Shown here in pieces: positions 1 through 13,466 of a stretch of 64,000 nt of DNA. Under the pieces are notes generated by a model. The model saw only the letters and a program-made list of their open reading frames with translations. It did no database searches and was not told the DNA's origin. A program made the position numbers and the translations under genes. Each line of letters begins with the position of its first letter. Within the stretch, counting starts at the first letter, position 1. The DNA is from Diprion similis (lineage: Eukaryota; Arthropoda; Insecta; Hymenoptera; Diprionidae), in assembly GCF_021155765.1 (NCBI RefSeq), contig NC_060116.1, positions 13,826,001-13,890,000 of the forward strand, read 5' to 3'.

Positions 1-212
1 TTTTTCGAAAAATGCCTCGATACAATAACCCCGTCACCTACGAACTTGGACTTCGTCTCTTTTCAATGTAAATTCTTACGACTTCGCGATTATTATGCGG
101 AATTAAATTGAAGAATTTATCAAAAGCGTATAAAAATGTTTTCTCAAAGCATCTCGAACTTTCTCATCGTTTTAAATATCTATATATGTAGTTAAAATTG
201 TCTCATTGTCAG

Positions 213-436
213 ACCTTTCGAGAAAACCTGCATGCCAGGAGATCCGATATTCCTCGTGAGAGAATTTAACGACGGCAGACCTAAACACGTTCATTCGGTA
301 ATTTTATTCGATCTTTGAGTTCGAATGTCTTCTTCTCTCTCTTCCTTTCTCTCTGTCTTCGTTTCTTCAGAACGTATTATCGATATTTCGCCCAGAGGGG
401 GCCGAAATGAGATCCAACAACGTTGTTCCCTCTTGA
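213..436 (+). CDS. 3'-terminal two coding exons of an unrecognised gene
   Basis: Two exons join in frame. Exon 213-297 follows the acceptor tctcattgtcag and ends at a GTAATT donor; exon 371-436 follows a long pyrimidine tract ending gtttcttcag and stops with TGA at 434-436. The 73-bp intron is typical for insects. The first base of exon 213 completes a codon begun in an upstream exon outside the window. The readable C-terminus is 49 residues, beginning PFEKTCMPGDPIFLVREF and ending RPEGAEMRSNNVVPS. It contains one cysteine, no membrane segment and no motif I can assign. Support is the matched phase across the intron, both splice sites, and coding-like composition. I do not recognise the protein; the family must be read from upstream exons. 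A chance frame is possible because each exon is short. Confidence 0.5.
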
Positions 437-736
437 TCGGATGAACACCTCGTTCCTGTCCGAACGGAACGGCAGTTTCCCGTGAGATATTGCTCCTAGG
501 GGATCGAGGTCCATCGTTTCGTGCATCTCGCGGTCCCGGAAAGGAAGATCGTAGGGCGCGTGGGCGATAGTTAATAGCGATTCACCATGCGGGAGTTATG
601 AATGGGGTGTGATTAAGAAACCACCGAGGAATGTCACAACAAGCTACCATATAAATCTCCCCCCGCGGAGTGAAAACGCCACGTGTGTCTCCGTAGTCAC
701 CATAAACCCAGAACCCATAAGACGCGAGTGAACTCA

Positions 737-742
737 AATAAA
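737..742 (+). terminator. Candidate poly(A) signal of the left-edge gene
   Basis: A canonical AATAAA lies about 300 bases after the TGA at 436, which would give a short 3' UTR. It is the first such hexamer after the stop that I found. A single hexamer is weak evidence in A+T-rich DNA. Confidence 0.3.
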
Positions 743-3700
743 TTGGGCGATAGGTGGTAAATGAAAGAAAAAGGAGACGGGGAGGATTGGAATTAAAAAA
801 GAAGAGAGAGAGGAAAAAGAACAACAACCGACGATAAAACAGGGAACCGAGGAGCTGATGCCACGAGACCGAGCCCAAAAGGCACAAAGTAAGGCCGAAC
901 CACCCACCCATCTTCTCGTCACGTGGTTGCAGTAGGCGCGTGCCAAAGCAGTCGCCCACCTTCTGAACACCAGCGATTCTCCCCATGGAATACCAGAGAC
1001 TGGAAATTCTGTCTTGACCAAAATATTTCTCATTGTTCATAACAAATTATCGGATGAAGAAGAAATTTTCAAGTCCAAGTAACTAGTAATACAACAAATC
1101 AAGAATCTATTGTAGTCACTTTTTCAAAAATTTAGAATCTTAACGATTATGAATGTAACGTAATAAAATCGTGTGCTTTTTTACGTTGTGTTGAAAAATT
1201 TCATAATTCCTTTTCTCCAGAAAGTAATTTCCTAAGTTCCTCGTGAGAATTGAATTTTTATATGAAAAAAATTTGAATTTTTACTTTATTTTTTGTTCGA
1301 TTGATCAGATTTAAATAATAAAAGGTGAATGTGAGTGAATAAGAATAACCAACAATACAATACGAAGTAGAAAGTTGCTGGTTTTCGTGAGAAAGACAAT
1401 AAAATTGTATTCATTGTCACTCGCGGAGAGAACTTTGAGTTTCGTTGTGACAATAAAGCAACACGTGCGCAATTACACATCTATGTATAGGTGTACCATA
1501 CACATGTAACATAGGTGTGTGCACTGAGCTCACCTCCACCTCGTGGGAGGCTCTCAGAGATCTTGCTACACACTATCGATTAATCCTACAGATAAACATC
1601 AGCCGTGTGCTGCACGTTGTGTATGTATATACCTACAATATGTTTGTGTTGATAGGCGCATAAGCGGAGGAGAGGAGAGGAGAGATTGTTTAAAAGCAAA
1701 CACAATGCAGCGTGGGCTAGCCAACTGCCCACGTGTATTGAAGGTACTCGCGTCTTCGCTTTCGAGCCGCATCGCATCACGTTTCTCCTCGATATCGAAA
1801 TTAAATTCGGCCGTTTCGTCTTCTTCCGTGCATTTTATTCGTATTTTTTTTATGATTTTCGCAATTTTCAAGCACTATACAAAGTTCTTATCATCCTTGT
1901 ACTTCGACAATTTTAGTTAATAACCGAATCTTTGAGTCGCGATAAAATCTTGAATTTTGAAGGTAAGTCGAATCCTAGTCTTGTATTTAAGTGAAAAATA
2001 GAATAATTTGAATTTCCATCAGCTCACATAATTTATTTCAAATCATTTTAAAGACGTTTAGAAAAATTTTTTTTAGAATGAATTAATTACAACGAATAAA
2101 TTTCATTCGAATATAAATGTTTTATAGATAATTATTCAACAGTCTTTATCAGAAACGTTAGATTGAATTTAATGAAAATTCATTCAACATAAAACGAAAT
2201 GAAATCATCCGATAAAATAAATTTCTTAATTACTTAGCAGCTTCGTATTTGAATAATTATTTTTTCTTTTATGAACGTGATTCAAGTTTCTTTGAAATCT
2301 CATAAAACTCGAACAGCAGCAGCAGATTATAATAACATGCAAACGCGGCAAAGAATTTCGCCTGAATTCAGTCGAGATTGGCATAATAAAATCGAGGGTA
2401 GAAGAAGGAGGTCGAAGATCGTGCGGAGCACCAGGACACCCCGGGGATCAGGAATCGGACCGTGTATGAGACGCGGATGGTTCGAGAGCGTGTAAATAAA
2501 CGAATGATTTACAGCTAAGCATCGAGGATTTACAACGCGGACGTAAATGCATCGCGTAGATATATGTTTATGCGTGTGTAATTTCTGCGGCTTTGAGCGA
2601 GAAGCTAGGAATTTTTCACCACCACAAGTAGTAAAGTTACACCTTTCCGATTTTTACAATCACTCTCTAGGAACCGGCCATCGCGGTTTCGTGCAGGCTT
2701 CACGACGACTGATTTCAATATTCTCAATGCGGAATATAAACTTTACACTCATGAATATTCCGCAAAGGTCTCCACGGAATAACGGTTCTTCTCCAACTAC
2801 CCTCCCTTCCGAATCTCGATCTCAGGTGCAGTTGAGATAATTTATACCTCGCCCCTTTCAAAAACCTTCGTAACTTCCGAACCACGTTCGCGTCTTCTAA
2901 GCAAAACATATCAGTAAAACAGTTGGATATTTTTACAGTTCAAATGTCGATAAAAAAAAAATTTGGTAAAAAGATCTGACTCGAATTTTGCATGAAAATC
3001 TTTTTCTCTTCGAACTGTGTTGTACGAATTTCAAACACTTTGAGAAAAACTATCTTTCGCTATTAAATCATGGAAATTATGATTGATTCTCAAGACGCTT
3101 TAAAGCTTGCTCCAAAATCTTCCTTGAATTCCGATAATTGACAGAATTTTATTAGGATTTAACCAGAATTAGCGAGAAATTTTATGTAATCTTACAAGAT
3201 TTTGTTAAGTCGAAAGAAAGTAAACATAATTATTATGAAATCAGTCGCAATAAAATTTCAACTCACGGCATCCAAGGTTTCGTTAATCATAGCGATATGG
3301 ATATTTCAGTTTTACCATAGCTAAAATTACCGCATTAATACAGATTACATTCAAGAGTCGTGCAGCATGTAATGCAGTTCACGGTCTCTCCTGCTCAAAG
3401 TATTGCCCGACAGCCTTGGCACTTAAGTGTAGTAAATACCCACGTTTAATTATATATGGTACAGCGTAAAAGGTAACCAGGTGCCATAAACGGTGGTCAC
3501 ATTTTATAATCGAGAACGCACGGTGTGCATGCCTTAATCGACGAGATGGACGAAGAAGTTAGATAAGTCGCGAAACTCCATTAAAAATTATGATAACGCG
3601 ATTGCAAATAATCGCCCAATTTTATAATCCGTAATATGATGAGATAGTTTCTTTCAAAATTCGTTGAAAAAACATTTTTTTTATTTTTCAAAGAGAAACA

Positions 3701-4328
3701 ACAAAAGTAAACACTTTTCCGTATTAAAATGAATAAACAAAGATAAAAATCAGCGAAAAGAAATATGACTAAATGCAAAAAGCGATGAATAAAATCAATG
3801 CGAGTCGAATGATTCGGTTAATGAATTTCATTATTCCCTCGGTGAAAGCGGAATTTTGTTGGAACGGATTGAGCGACGATCGTCCGACAGGAGGAGGTTC
3901 ATATTTTTGCATCCCGGCTTACCGCAGGCGATTTGCATAGTGTAATCAGCCCGCGGTCATAATATGCATAAGCTGAACGGGCGCCGATGCAGAGAGTTTA
4001 CGAATCGAAGTGCAGGATGCATTATTATATGGGTAAATCCCGCGTACATCGAAGGTTATAACGTAGGGCGGTGCCTTTGCATCGAGTAGCCGACATCGTC
4101 GTGGTCAAGATAATCCTAATTAATACGACTATTAAAATTTACGAGGTGCAGCAGCGCGTTCGAATCGTTAAATCGAAGTTCACGGCGAACGCCGCGATAA
4201 GATTACTGCTTCTCTACGTGCACGCAGCATCCGCAGCGAAAACTGTCTTATCTCAGCTTGGAAGACTGAACACGAAGCTATACGCATTTTCCGCATCTCA
4301 ATTATTATACGTCTACGTGTCTCCTTAC
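743..4328. other. Non-coding A+T-rich stretch, no gene recognised
   Basis: This stretch is either intergenic or the first intron of the minus-strand gene that starts at 4419. I looked on the minus strand for a continuation exon opening with two bases of a split codon and found none that reads like protein. Open frames at 734-1040 and 2271-2495 have no splice context or recognisable domain and are treated as chance frames. Confidence 0.5.
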
Positions 4329-4419
4329 CTTCGTAGGCGATGTGTCGAAAGTCCTGGGTAGTCATCGCTGACACCAAAAACTGCAGCAGGACCAACAACA
4401 AGCGACCCGTTCCTTCCAT
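4329..4419 (-). CDS. First coding exon (signal peptide) of a minus-strand gene, partial
   Basis: On the minus strand the acceptor cgtgtttcag precedes position 4449. Thirty bases of 5' UTR then lead to ATG at 4419, and the exon ends at 4329 on a GTAAGG donor with one base of a split codon left over. The 30 residues start MEGTGRLLLVLLQFLVSAM and continue TTQDFRHIAYE. Residues 6-18 form a hydrophobic core with a small-residue cleavage region (VSAM or shortly after), so this is a signal peptide and the product is secreted or a type I membrane protein. The acceptor upstream of the ATG means at least one non-coding 5' exon lies to the right. Exons to the left are not visible to me, and the family is unknown. 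The combination of acceptor, ATG, signal peptide and donor makes chance unlikely. Confidence 0.6.
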
Positions 4420-5628
4420 GGTGTTAAAGCTGTGCTCCGTCTTCGATCCCTGAAACACGAAAATGAGAAAATTTTCAATTCGCTTGCTTTTGCGAATAAA
4501 GCGAGAAGTATCCAATATAATCATGACTTGCAATCAACGTCCACTCATTTCCACACATTTTTTTATCTCTCAATTTACGTTACGTCACTTTGATTATTTT
4601 CCTTTCAAATTGGTAAGCCAAATAACACCTGCAGGCGACCGCATTGCTAAAAACAGCCTTATCAATATTCCTTTTCATAAATAATGTGTAACGATTGCCG
4701 CATATTATACAATAAGTTGTACGTTGAATTTTTTTTACATTATGATACACACTTATAATTTACTATAAGCCTACAACTGTGGTCTAATATTAGACACGCG
4801 TAATATCAAAACAGTCGATTTGGCAAAGTCCGTACTGATAATACCGTACGAATAATTTGTTTTTCTCAATTTTTTTTTTTTTTTTTTTGTTTTATTCAAT
4901 CGATTTAGTCCAACGTATACGTGCGGTACCTACGCGTGATTACATCAGCTGATAAATTCTATTCATGATTACAATTCGATACATACAGTGGCCAGATCCC
5001 GATATATACGGTGAGCAGTACTTCCTTTTACTTTATTTTATTGTTTTTCATCAACTATCGTAAACCGTATGCCGCAAAAGCATTGCCAAATTTTTTATGT
5101 AAACGATTTTTAGCAACGTTCTCTTCAAGGAAGAAGAAAAAAATATCAGAATCCTTGTTTTGTAGCGACCAATACATTTCGAATGTACAAAAATCAAATC
5201 TAAATCGAAGATCGCTTACAGATTCTGTATCAAAACGCCGGAAACAGAGGCGCAGCAGACAAGATCGGCAAACAGAAGGTGCAAGGCTTGTTTTTTGCAA
5301 TCGTGACGGTGCATGCCGCCCCCTAGATTCGTCCTGCAGTAGCGGTTGATTATCTGGCGTACGTCGAAACGTGGCTGACTGAGAGCAAGGCTCAGCCACG
5401 AGGCTGGCACTAGGATAAGATAGAGTGTCGGATGGACCCGAGGTTGTGTCGATGAGAGTCGAGGCGGAAGGAGTAGAGAACGATTCGCGGAGTCTAGCCG
5501 AAGCTAGGCGAGTCTGCACCGCGGTGCTGCAGGATCAACGACCTGCGGCGGATGGTCGCCAATGAGCGTTATATCAACGCCAAGCCTTAACGGAGCTACG
5601 CTATCTGGGAAGTCGCGAAAGGCCGACA

Positions 5629-5630
<2 letters not shown>

Positions 5631-5661
<31 letters not shown>

Positions 5662-5684
5662 AACGACGACGACGTCGACGACGA
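5631..5684. repeat. (GAC)n trinucleotide microsatellite
   Basis: About 18 GAC/CGA units with few interruptions. It reads as poly-Arg on the plus strand and poly-Val on the minus strand in overlapping frames, which explains several long open frames around it. None has other coding support. Confidence 0.9.
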
Positions 5685-8023
5685 GGCACCGATTGTCTCT
5701 TTTGTCCCCGTGCAAAGATGGGTATAAAAGAGGATCAAGTTTCCCCGTAAAATGGCCGTCCTTGCTCTCCGCTTGGGTATAATGTAATGTACCTATAATA
5801 GATACCGCGCAAAAACAGGACCCGCGAATGCCGTTGTCTAACGGATCACGGAGGTCTGGGGATCCGGGAACTATACTGGCACATTCGTCTTTGTCAATCG
5901 CCACAATGCCGCTCTTACGAACAATCCGGAATTCAAGTCTTAACCTCCAAGGACGCTGAGCGTATCCGCTCCTTCGATAAGCTTACTTAGGAGCCCGTTC
6001 AACTTAAATTATAAACGTTTATAGGTACGAGGTAGTCATAAGTGAACCGGATGTATATTATTCTTTTATAATATCCTAGCAATGACGAGAATTCATTAAA
6101 ATTGTAGAAAATCCAAACGACTTTGAGCTTCTGTGATACACAAAATGGCCGACGCACAGCTTCACCTCGCGATTTCAACCCGCTCGTTCTACCGACTGAA
6201 TTGTACATCGGAAAGACTGATCGTTTCTACTTTTTCTAGGACTGTGACGATTGATGAAAGTCTCTGTTTCGTTTATGAAGAAGCAATCCGATGACCATGA
6301 TTTGCTGAATTAAGATATGCGCGAGATTCTATTTCGCAATGTCACTATCTGGAATGAAACTTTTGATCAATCGCATCAGATTCATCAATTGTACCACGCA
6401 AAGTAATATCGCTATATACACTTGAGATGCGGGAATTGCAAACTGTCATAGACGATTAACGAATCGAGTCCACACGAGAGGAAACCGCAACTGCGGGCGG
6501 AACTCGAGTTGGTACTTAAGACCATCACGTGACCCGTTGCGCCCTGTCACACTGACAGTCGGGATATTTTCCAACTTGTAGAACTTGAAATCTATGTATA
6601 GACTGGAAGGCCTGGACTCTGCTGCAACCGAGTGTGTGGAAGAGCGGGCAAGAGAAAGGCTATAATGAGTGAGAGAGAGGAGAGACGAGAGGGCGTCGGA
6701 CCCACGTGGTCTCGGATATTCCGGGTCGACCACGGCGTGAGGGATTCGTCTGTTTAAAAATCACCCCGAGATCACTTGGCGAGGAGGTGAAATTCCGTAT
6801 TTCCATCTTATCCTCACCTCGCCTCGCCTCTTTGTCGCGAGATGCAGCAGGTTTATTCCGAATCGTCGCGTAGGTCCGGCTCGGAGCAGCCCGTCCTAAG
6901 CTTTTTAAAAGACTCTTGCAATAACACTTTAAACACGCTAAGGTGGTCCCGTTCCCTATTATACAGATCTTTAAAGAGATCACTCGAAGCTGTTTATTTT
7001 CCCTCGGTGTTATACTTTTAAACGGATCATCCTGCAAGGCGCTCCCCGCTGGTCGGCGTTTCTCTTCCTCGATAGATGAGAGGAATAGGTAAAATACATA
7101 ATCGTCTTCGTATATCGGTGAAATTATATATCGATGAGAAATAACGGCTTCAACGGAGACAATAAGAGGTCATCCCGGATTTCACCCCGGGGTTTAATTT
7201 CTTTCGATAAAAATTCTTTCACCCCCGCGAAGAAGCTGCAGATCGCGGCGGCGGCGGCGGCGCCACTTGACCCAAAAGTCGAGACTCGTAGCGAGATGAG
7301 ATCGATCGACCTCTTGAGCAGCCTGGTACCTACATAGGCTTGAATGGTGAAACGGAGCAGCAGAGCCTCTCGGACAGATAGAAGATAAACCCCGGACAGA
7401 ATTTTAATAATATAAAACAGCACGCCGTCATAAACAAGATCCGTTAATGCACCGTTAGGTAATTGGTACCATATACAAGCTGATTCCCTTAATTAGCCAT
7501 GAATATAGTTAGCTAGGTATATAAGATATAATCCGAATCGCGCCTCGGTTTTTTTTTTTTTTTTTATCAAAAACACACCGAGGCTTTCCAGCCACTCGTA
7601 GGAAATCTCTACGAAGCTTCCTCTTCCTCCTATTCGATTTTTACAAAGTTTCACTGTATCGGAATCGAATCCATAATGCGAGAGTGTCGCAGATTAGTTC
7701 CATCGTCGACATACCACGAATGAATGACATAATAATTACTCATTGGTAAGCTGAAGATATTATCTATGAGGCATATAAAAATTCTAAACGCAGTATGGGC
7801 GTTTAGGAAATGGGAATTACGCTTGGCGAACGAGACAGAGTACATTAGAACGATTAGCATAACAATGGGCACATGTATGCCCATATCTCCGCGGTAATAA
7901 TACACGTTCGATTTTCACTCGGATAACAATCGGAGTGGATGAATGTAGTGCCGAAGATAGAGATACGATCGTGACGATTCGAGGTGCAGATCGGATACGT
8001 CCGATGTGTCCAGCAGGGATACG

Positions 8024-8051
8024 GGATATAGGATATAGGATATAGGATATA
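8024..8051. repeat. Short tandem repeat, unit GGATATA
   Basis: Four head-to-tail copies of a 7-base unit, reading ggatataggatata and so on. It is a minisatellite-like run in non-coding DNA. Confidence 0.85.
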
Positions 8052-9381
8052 ATAATACACCTCGCGTAGGTTGACCGACGTTGCAAGAAAATGTCGAATC
8101 GATCACGACGACGATCATCCACCCACCGTTAAAAGGCGTAAAATAAATGTCTCTTGACGCGAAGCCTGCGGACGTTGAACGCCACGTTGGCAGCCGGCTC
8201 ATCGTCGGCGTCAAATAATCATGTAAATTATCCAACTCTCCCATATTCTGTTCATCATCCGACATGTTATAACGATCTCGCGAGTCAAGTATACAGCGGG
8301 ATTGCGAAAATCCACCGAGTCATGCGGTGGGTGTGCGGTGACCTCGAATGAGAAAGAACCAAATCATGACGGCATGCGAGAGTTGTTTCACAAACATAGA
8401 TTCGCATTGATTGCAAGTATGATAAAGAGAGAGACGGATGTTTCAAGTAGGCAGAAATCGGCGAGTGAGAATCGATCGCGAGTCTTCTTGTGATATGCGG
8501 ATTATCCTTATATAACGACTAAACAACTGCGATCGACAAAATGAAAATACTGCACCGCTGTTGCTACGACGAGACTGGAATTCCGATCATTGTCTTTTTG
8601 TACATCGATATATTATGTTTAACAGTGGCAGACGGTTCATGCATGAACATTCATACCTTATTGGGTAGAAGTTTACACGAGGTGAGCGCGATAGGCGAGT
8701 ACTCGGGAGAGTCTGTTTTCGGCGTCTTAAATATGCGCTTATTGTCGTTCATAAATTACCTTATCTTGTGAACAGCTAGCTATTATACGAAGAGACACGT
8801 GCAGGTATACGTATAATCAGGTATGGATCGTAATCCCACACAGCGACAGTGGCGATAATAATATTCGATTCCAGGCGTGGCGCCAGACGACGATCTTTGC
8901 ATTATTTTCGTATTAATCGAAACTGAGAGTTTAGAGTTTTGATTCAACTCTGTAATGGTGTTAGATGATTTGTGTAAATCCGTAGAATACATGGTATTCG
9001 TCGTTGAAATTTACAACCACGCCTTAATGGATGCTACGATAAAAAGAAATTCTTTTCCTCGTGACCGATTTTTTTTACATACATACATAATAATATATAT
9101 ATATATATATATATATAGGTATATACCGATACATAAATGGTAAATCTTCGGAAAACAAGTTGTTATCCTCACGCGTGAAACACGCGGGTGTAAATCCTAC
9201 ATTGATACATCACCGCGATTTCGAATGTAGTCGAAGCCTCGGGCTTTGGTGTTTCAACTTTAAAACTTGTATAAAAATCGTAAAGAATTCATAAACTTGT
9301 ACGATATCCAATATTACCGAACTGCGGGAGGAATAAGAAGTTTCTAAATTATTATGATTATTATACCATTATTGTTATACG

Positions 9382-9477
9382 ATGCATTCGACGCGCGGTT
9401 TGATTGAAAAAGCCTCCAAGTTCGATAACCGAATTGGCGAACTCTCGACGGTGGAAAAAAATCAGATCCTCATTCAG
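9382..9477 (+). CDS. Candidate short coding exon with start codon and strong donor
   Basis: ATG at 9382 opens exactly 32 codons ending at a consensus donor, CAG|GTGAGT, at 9478. The peptide begins MHSTRGLIEKASKFDNR and ends LSTVEKNQILIQ; it is charged, helix-prone and coding-like. The next in-frame candidate acceptor, at about 9556 (gatcgcag), runs into a stop after two codons, so the true next exon would be farther right. No family is recognised. It could be the first coding exon of a plus-strand gene or a chance frame next to a chance donor. Confidence 0.25.
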
Positions 9478-12400
9478 GTGAGTGCTTGATTTTATTAGGG
9501 GAAGGTTAGGGAAGACGCGTAATTACAAACTTATTAAAATTGTCGACCGATCGCAGATATCCTGAAAAGATGTGAAGCCAGGACGACTGGCAAAGCTGAT
9601 TGTGAGACAGGATCGAGCTACCGATTATAAATATAAGTCCCGAGGGGATCGAGGATACGTACGGCTGAGAGACAAAGGATGAATTCTAAGCGCACACCGT
9701 CAAGAAGACGAGAAAAACTTTGTCCTCCGCACTGCGGAGCTTATTAGCATAATCCCGAAGAGGATACGACGCGGTCCCTGTTCAAGGTGATGAATCACCT
9801 ACGGAAGCGGTGAAATATGGAAAGGAAAAAGGGTTCCTCGCGGTCCCGAGACACGTGACACGTGACCGGAAGATCGTGGAGGTTCGCAGGAGACGCAAAG
9901 AGGATCCGGCGAAGGATATGTTATTAATCCGTTTTAACAGGCTCTCATTCTCCACGACGAATACGAGACGAGGATGACGAAGGAAGGGATAAGAGGAGTG
10001 CAATTGACTCTTGAAATAGACTCGAGATGATATGTAACGCCTGCTCCTCTCACTCTCTCTTTTTTTCTACGTTGATAAGAGAGGCGAAAGGAGGAGGGGA
10101 AGGAGGATAAGGAGGAGGAGAAGACTGGCTCGTTTATTTGGAGTACGTATAACTGAGAAATCCCACGAACCGACGAGGCTGAGATAACTGATGAGGTCTC
10201 CGCTGGCTGATCAACGCCTTCGTAAACTCAAATATGTTATAGGGTGTATTACATGTTATTCACCTGCAGCATGCCGCGCCGCCTCGATCGGCTTGATCAG
10301 GAGTAGGTAAGACGTGCGTACGGCGGCGATAAGGTGATAAAATAAACATAAAATGAAGGTCTGTGTGTTTGTGTGTGTAGGTAATATACCTGTAGATACA
10401 TCAACGAGGCGATAACATGATTGCAGTCAGGTTACGAAAGAGGTAGCCGACGCGATTATTCAACGGTTGTACACAATTCTTGGTCCTCTGGAATTACCTT
10501 TGAATTTAATTATGAGACGGAAAAACGAAGAAAGAAAAAAAGAGAGAGACAGAGAGAGAGAGAGAGGAAAAAATACCGAGATTTCAATTATACCGCACCG
10601 CCATTTTTGGTCAACAAATAAATCGAGTCGATTCGTTCCGAACTGATGATTGAAACTGATTATTGAAAAATTATACAGAAATCGGGAAAGTTCGAAGATT
10701 TTTTTTTTTTTTTTTTTTCATTTTAATTGGAAATATCAAAAGTTTCAAAAGTTTAGAATCATTAAAAATCGTAGCATAATTCCGAAAATACTGATATCAA
10801 TTGATATTCTAGGGTAGATATTGTGATTGCTAAAATTGGTTAGGCGAATATATTGTAATTTTTTTTTTTTTTTTTATTCAATTTTCGATACCTCATTCGG
10901 TTTTATAAATCTCTTAATAAGTACCGAGATAAGAATCTTATCACACTGTTTACCAACTTCAAGCTTAACACGTATTTGATTAGTGTGTTTATACATATAA
11001 ATAACAATCTCGGAGCAGTCATCTTTATTTTTTTACCAAATTTTGTTTGCTGATCAATGATTTGATTACCGATTACCCATCACGCCTTTCAATATAATCC
11101 AAGTAGGTAGACTTACAATTTTGATTGACAAGTGAAAATAAAATCTATTTTCATTTGATTGAATTTCATTTCACCTTATAAATAGTATAGGTGTAACATA
11201 TCATATATCCGAAACGATAAATACCTACGTTATTAAGTATTTATTGTTTAAAAATAAAGGACATGATATAATATTGAAATAAACGTCAGGCTAACGATTG
11301 CATGAATTGCGTTAAATACTGTCCATATTTGGTGTGGATTTCGTGAGTACAACACAATTAAAGCGCGCGTATTATAGATATAATAATAAAGGCTTTAGCG
11401 TAAGTAAGAAATAATTAAGAGAGCGAAGAATTCCCGCAGGTCATATTATAACAGCGTGCACCATACATATATACATATACATATACATATATATATATAT
11501 ACATGCCTCAGAGGCAGCTGCTGCCGAAGAATCTCTGACCGTGCAGAAGAGTATTTTCTTTTCATTTTCTTTATTTCTGTTCCTTCATTTTTTTTTTCTC
11601 CATTTCTTGGCCCCTTCATTTTTTTTTATCCCCATTAATTAAGTCGCGGCGTTAAGTAGAACAGTCGTTAGCTGCTCTTTACAACTGGTTTGCTCTTGGG
11701 CTGATATTATACCTACGTGCGGCATGCTGTTAATATTATGTATACATATGTGTGTATACATATATATTATATACATGTATTATATAAACGAAAACCGCGT
11801 GAATTTCTTTAACAATTATCGTTGTAACTCATATGTGATTATTTCTTTTTTTATAGCGCAGCCCGAAACAACCTTTCGTTATTTTCGTTGTTTCATCCGG
11901 CGGGTTGTATTTAAAACCTGCAATTCGTTCAGTCTTTTTTTCCCCCTTGCTTTCCTCGTTCCAAGCCATGCAGGGTAAAATAATAATCGGCAACCAACCC
12001 AAGTCATCGAACGATCGCGCCTCCCGAAGGTTTAAAAATAGGGCTTTAAATTCGTATAACGACGCGTTATACATACACACATACATACGTAGGTAGACTG
12101 CATAAGCAACATGGCGTGGAAGCGACGTGCGAAGTTAGTCGGCGAACAAAGGTCTGCCTATACAAACTCCGGGGGTCGTAAAGTCGAACTCCGTGAAGCG
12201 CTTTAAAAACCGAGGCTAAAACGAGCCCGCCTCAAGCTGCGCGTAAACGCGTACAAACTTAGGAGGAGAGAGAGAGAGAGAGAAAAAGAGAGAGTTAGGT
12301 ATTCGAAAATTTACGATTCCGCGAGGAGCTTGCGAAATTGGCTAATCGCAAGCTCTTCGCCGACGACGCTGCTGCCAAACAAAGAAGTTAAAATCGTCTG

Positions 12401-13466
12401 TTAAACTTTTCGGACATTGCAGGATTAATCTCTTCTGCGAGCTGTCTGAGGCTAAAATTATTTCGCCATGCAAGAAACGTTCGTATGGATGTTCGGGATG
12501 ACTCGATTATTCGACAATAAAATCTCTAATTACATTCTGATATACGTGAAGCAAGCAGCCCCGAGTTATCTGGAAGCTCGTGTAGTCCGGTTGTCTGTTT
12601 GTTGGATCGATGGTTGTCTGTTTGTTGGATCGATTTCAATTGTGATTAACTAGTCAAGTATAGGTAGGTACGCCGGTTTCATCGACTCAAGAAATATTAC
12701 AATTCAATATTATATATTAATTTCTCTAATAATTGCTTGTCTACACGGCTAGAGAAATAATTTTCAATCTTTACGATCTAATCTCATACAATTTTGCAAT
12801 TATCCTCGATCTAATTTCAGTCTAAATGTATTTTTCCAAAATTCATATCATTCAATTCGAATGTTACTTGTGCAGATTTTGGTTAACTGTTGTAATAAAA
12901 TTTTGGCAAACTCTTTTAAAATTTTATCGTATTTTTCTTCTATCCGAAATTATTGCAAATCGTCATTGTTTAATGGCATCGACATTCTATATGAAACCGA
13001 TTTCTTATATCACCGACCGAATCAGGAATAATTATTCTGTTTTCTCCTCTTTAATCCAAGCCTTGGCCAACATTTGCGGGTGTGCCGTTTCAGGATGTAA
13101 TCAAGGTGTACTTCACACTCGATTAATCCCACGTTGCACAGGGATAGATAGAGATAGGGAAACGAAACGGTTCAAAGCTGCGTCTAATCGCGACGTAAAA
13201 CGCAGGAGCGCCAAGCGCTGCCTAATCGAGTTTAGATAGTTTTTCCGAATAGTATATAATCTTAAACGGCAATTGTACATGATTCAGGTATTCATTGTTA
13301 TTTGGAAAGCGCAGTAAAACATTTATTACATGAACGTGATTTGAATGAAGAAAAATGCGTGAATAATAAAAATTTCATTCCCCTTGTTCGTGTCAGTCAA
13401 TTGAATTATTTCGTATCGGTTGTTATTGCACAAATCACCCAATTATCAAAGTCTATTTTAAATAAC
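9478..13466. other. Non-coding stretch, microsatellite-rich
   Basis: No gene is recognised. It contains purine-rich blocks (10075-10130 and about 10515-10575), poly-T runs near 10700 and 10860, (TA)n/(CATA)n runs near 11460-11505 and 11740-11780, and a (GA)n run near 12265-12295. The 137-codon frame at 12826-13239 is A+T-rich and has no splice or domain support. Confidence 0.5.

Larger units (their letters stand above)
4450..9381. other. Non-coding stretch; possible part of a long first intron
   Basis: No gene is recognised. The stretch holds a poly-T tract near 4870, a G+C-richer block at about 5200-5950 with a (GAC)n microsatellite, a (GGC)n run near 7245-7263, a GGATATA tandem at 8024-8051 and a (TA)n run near 9093-9117. 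If the minus-strand gene starting at 4419 has a distant 5' exon, this is its intron. Frames such as 5055-5519 and 5562-5904 are driven by the repeat and local base composition. Confidence 0.45.

Noticed and set aside
5596..5904. Poly-Val and poly-Arg frames
   Set aside because: Translations of the (GAC)n microsatellite.
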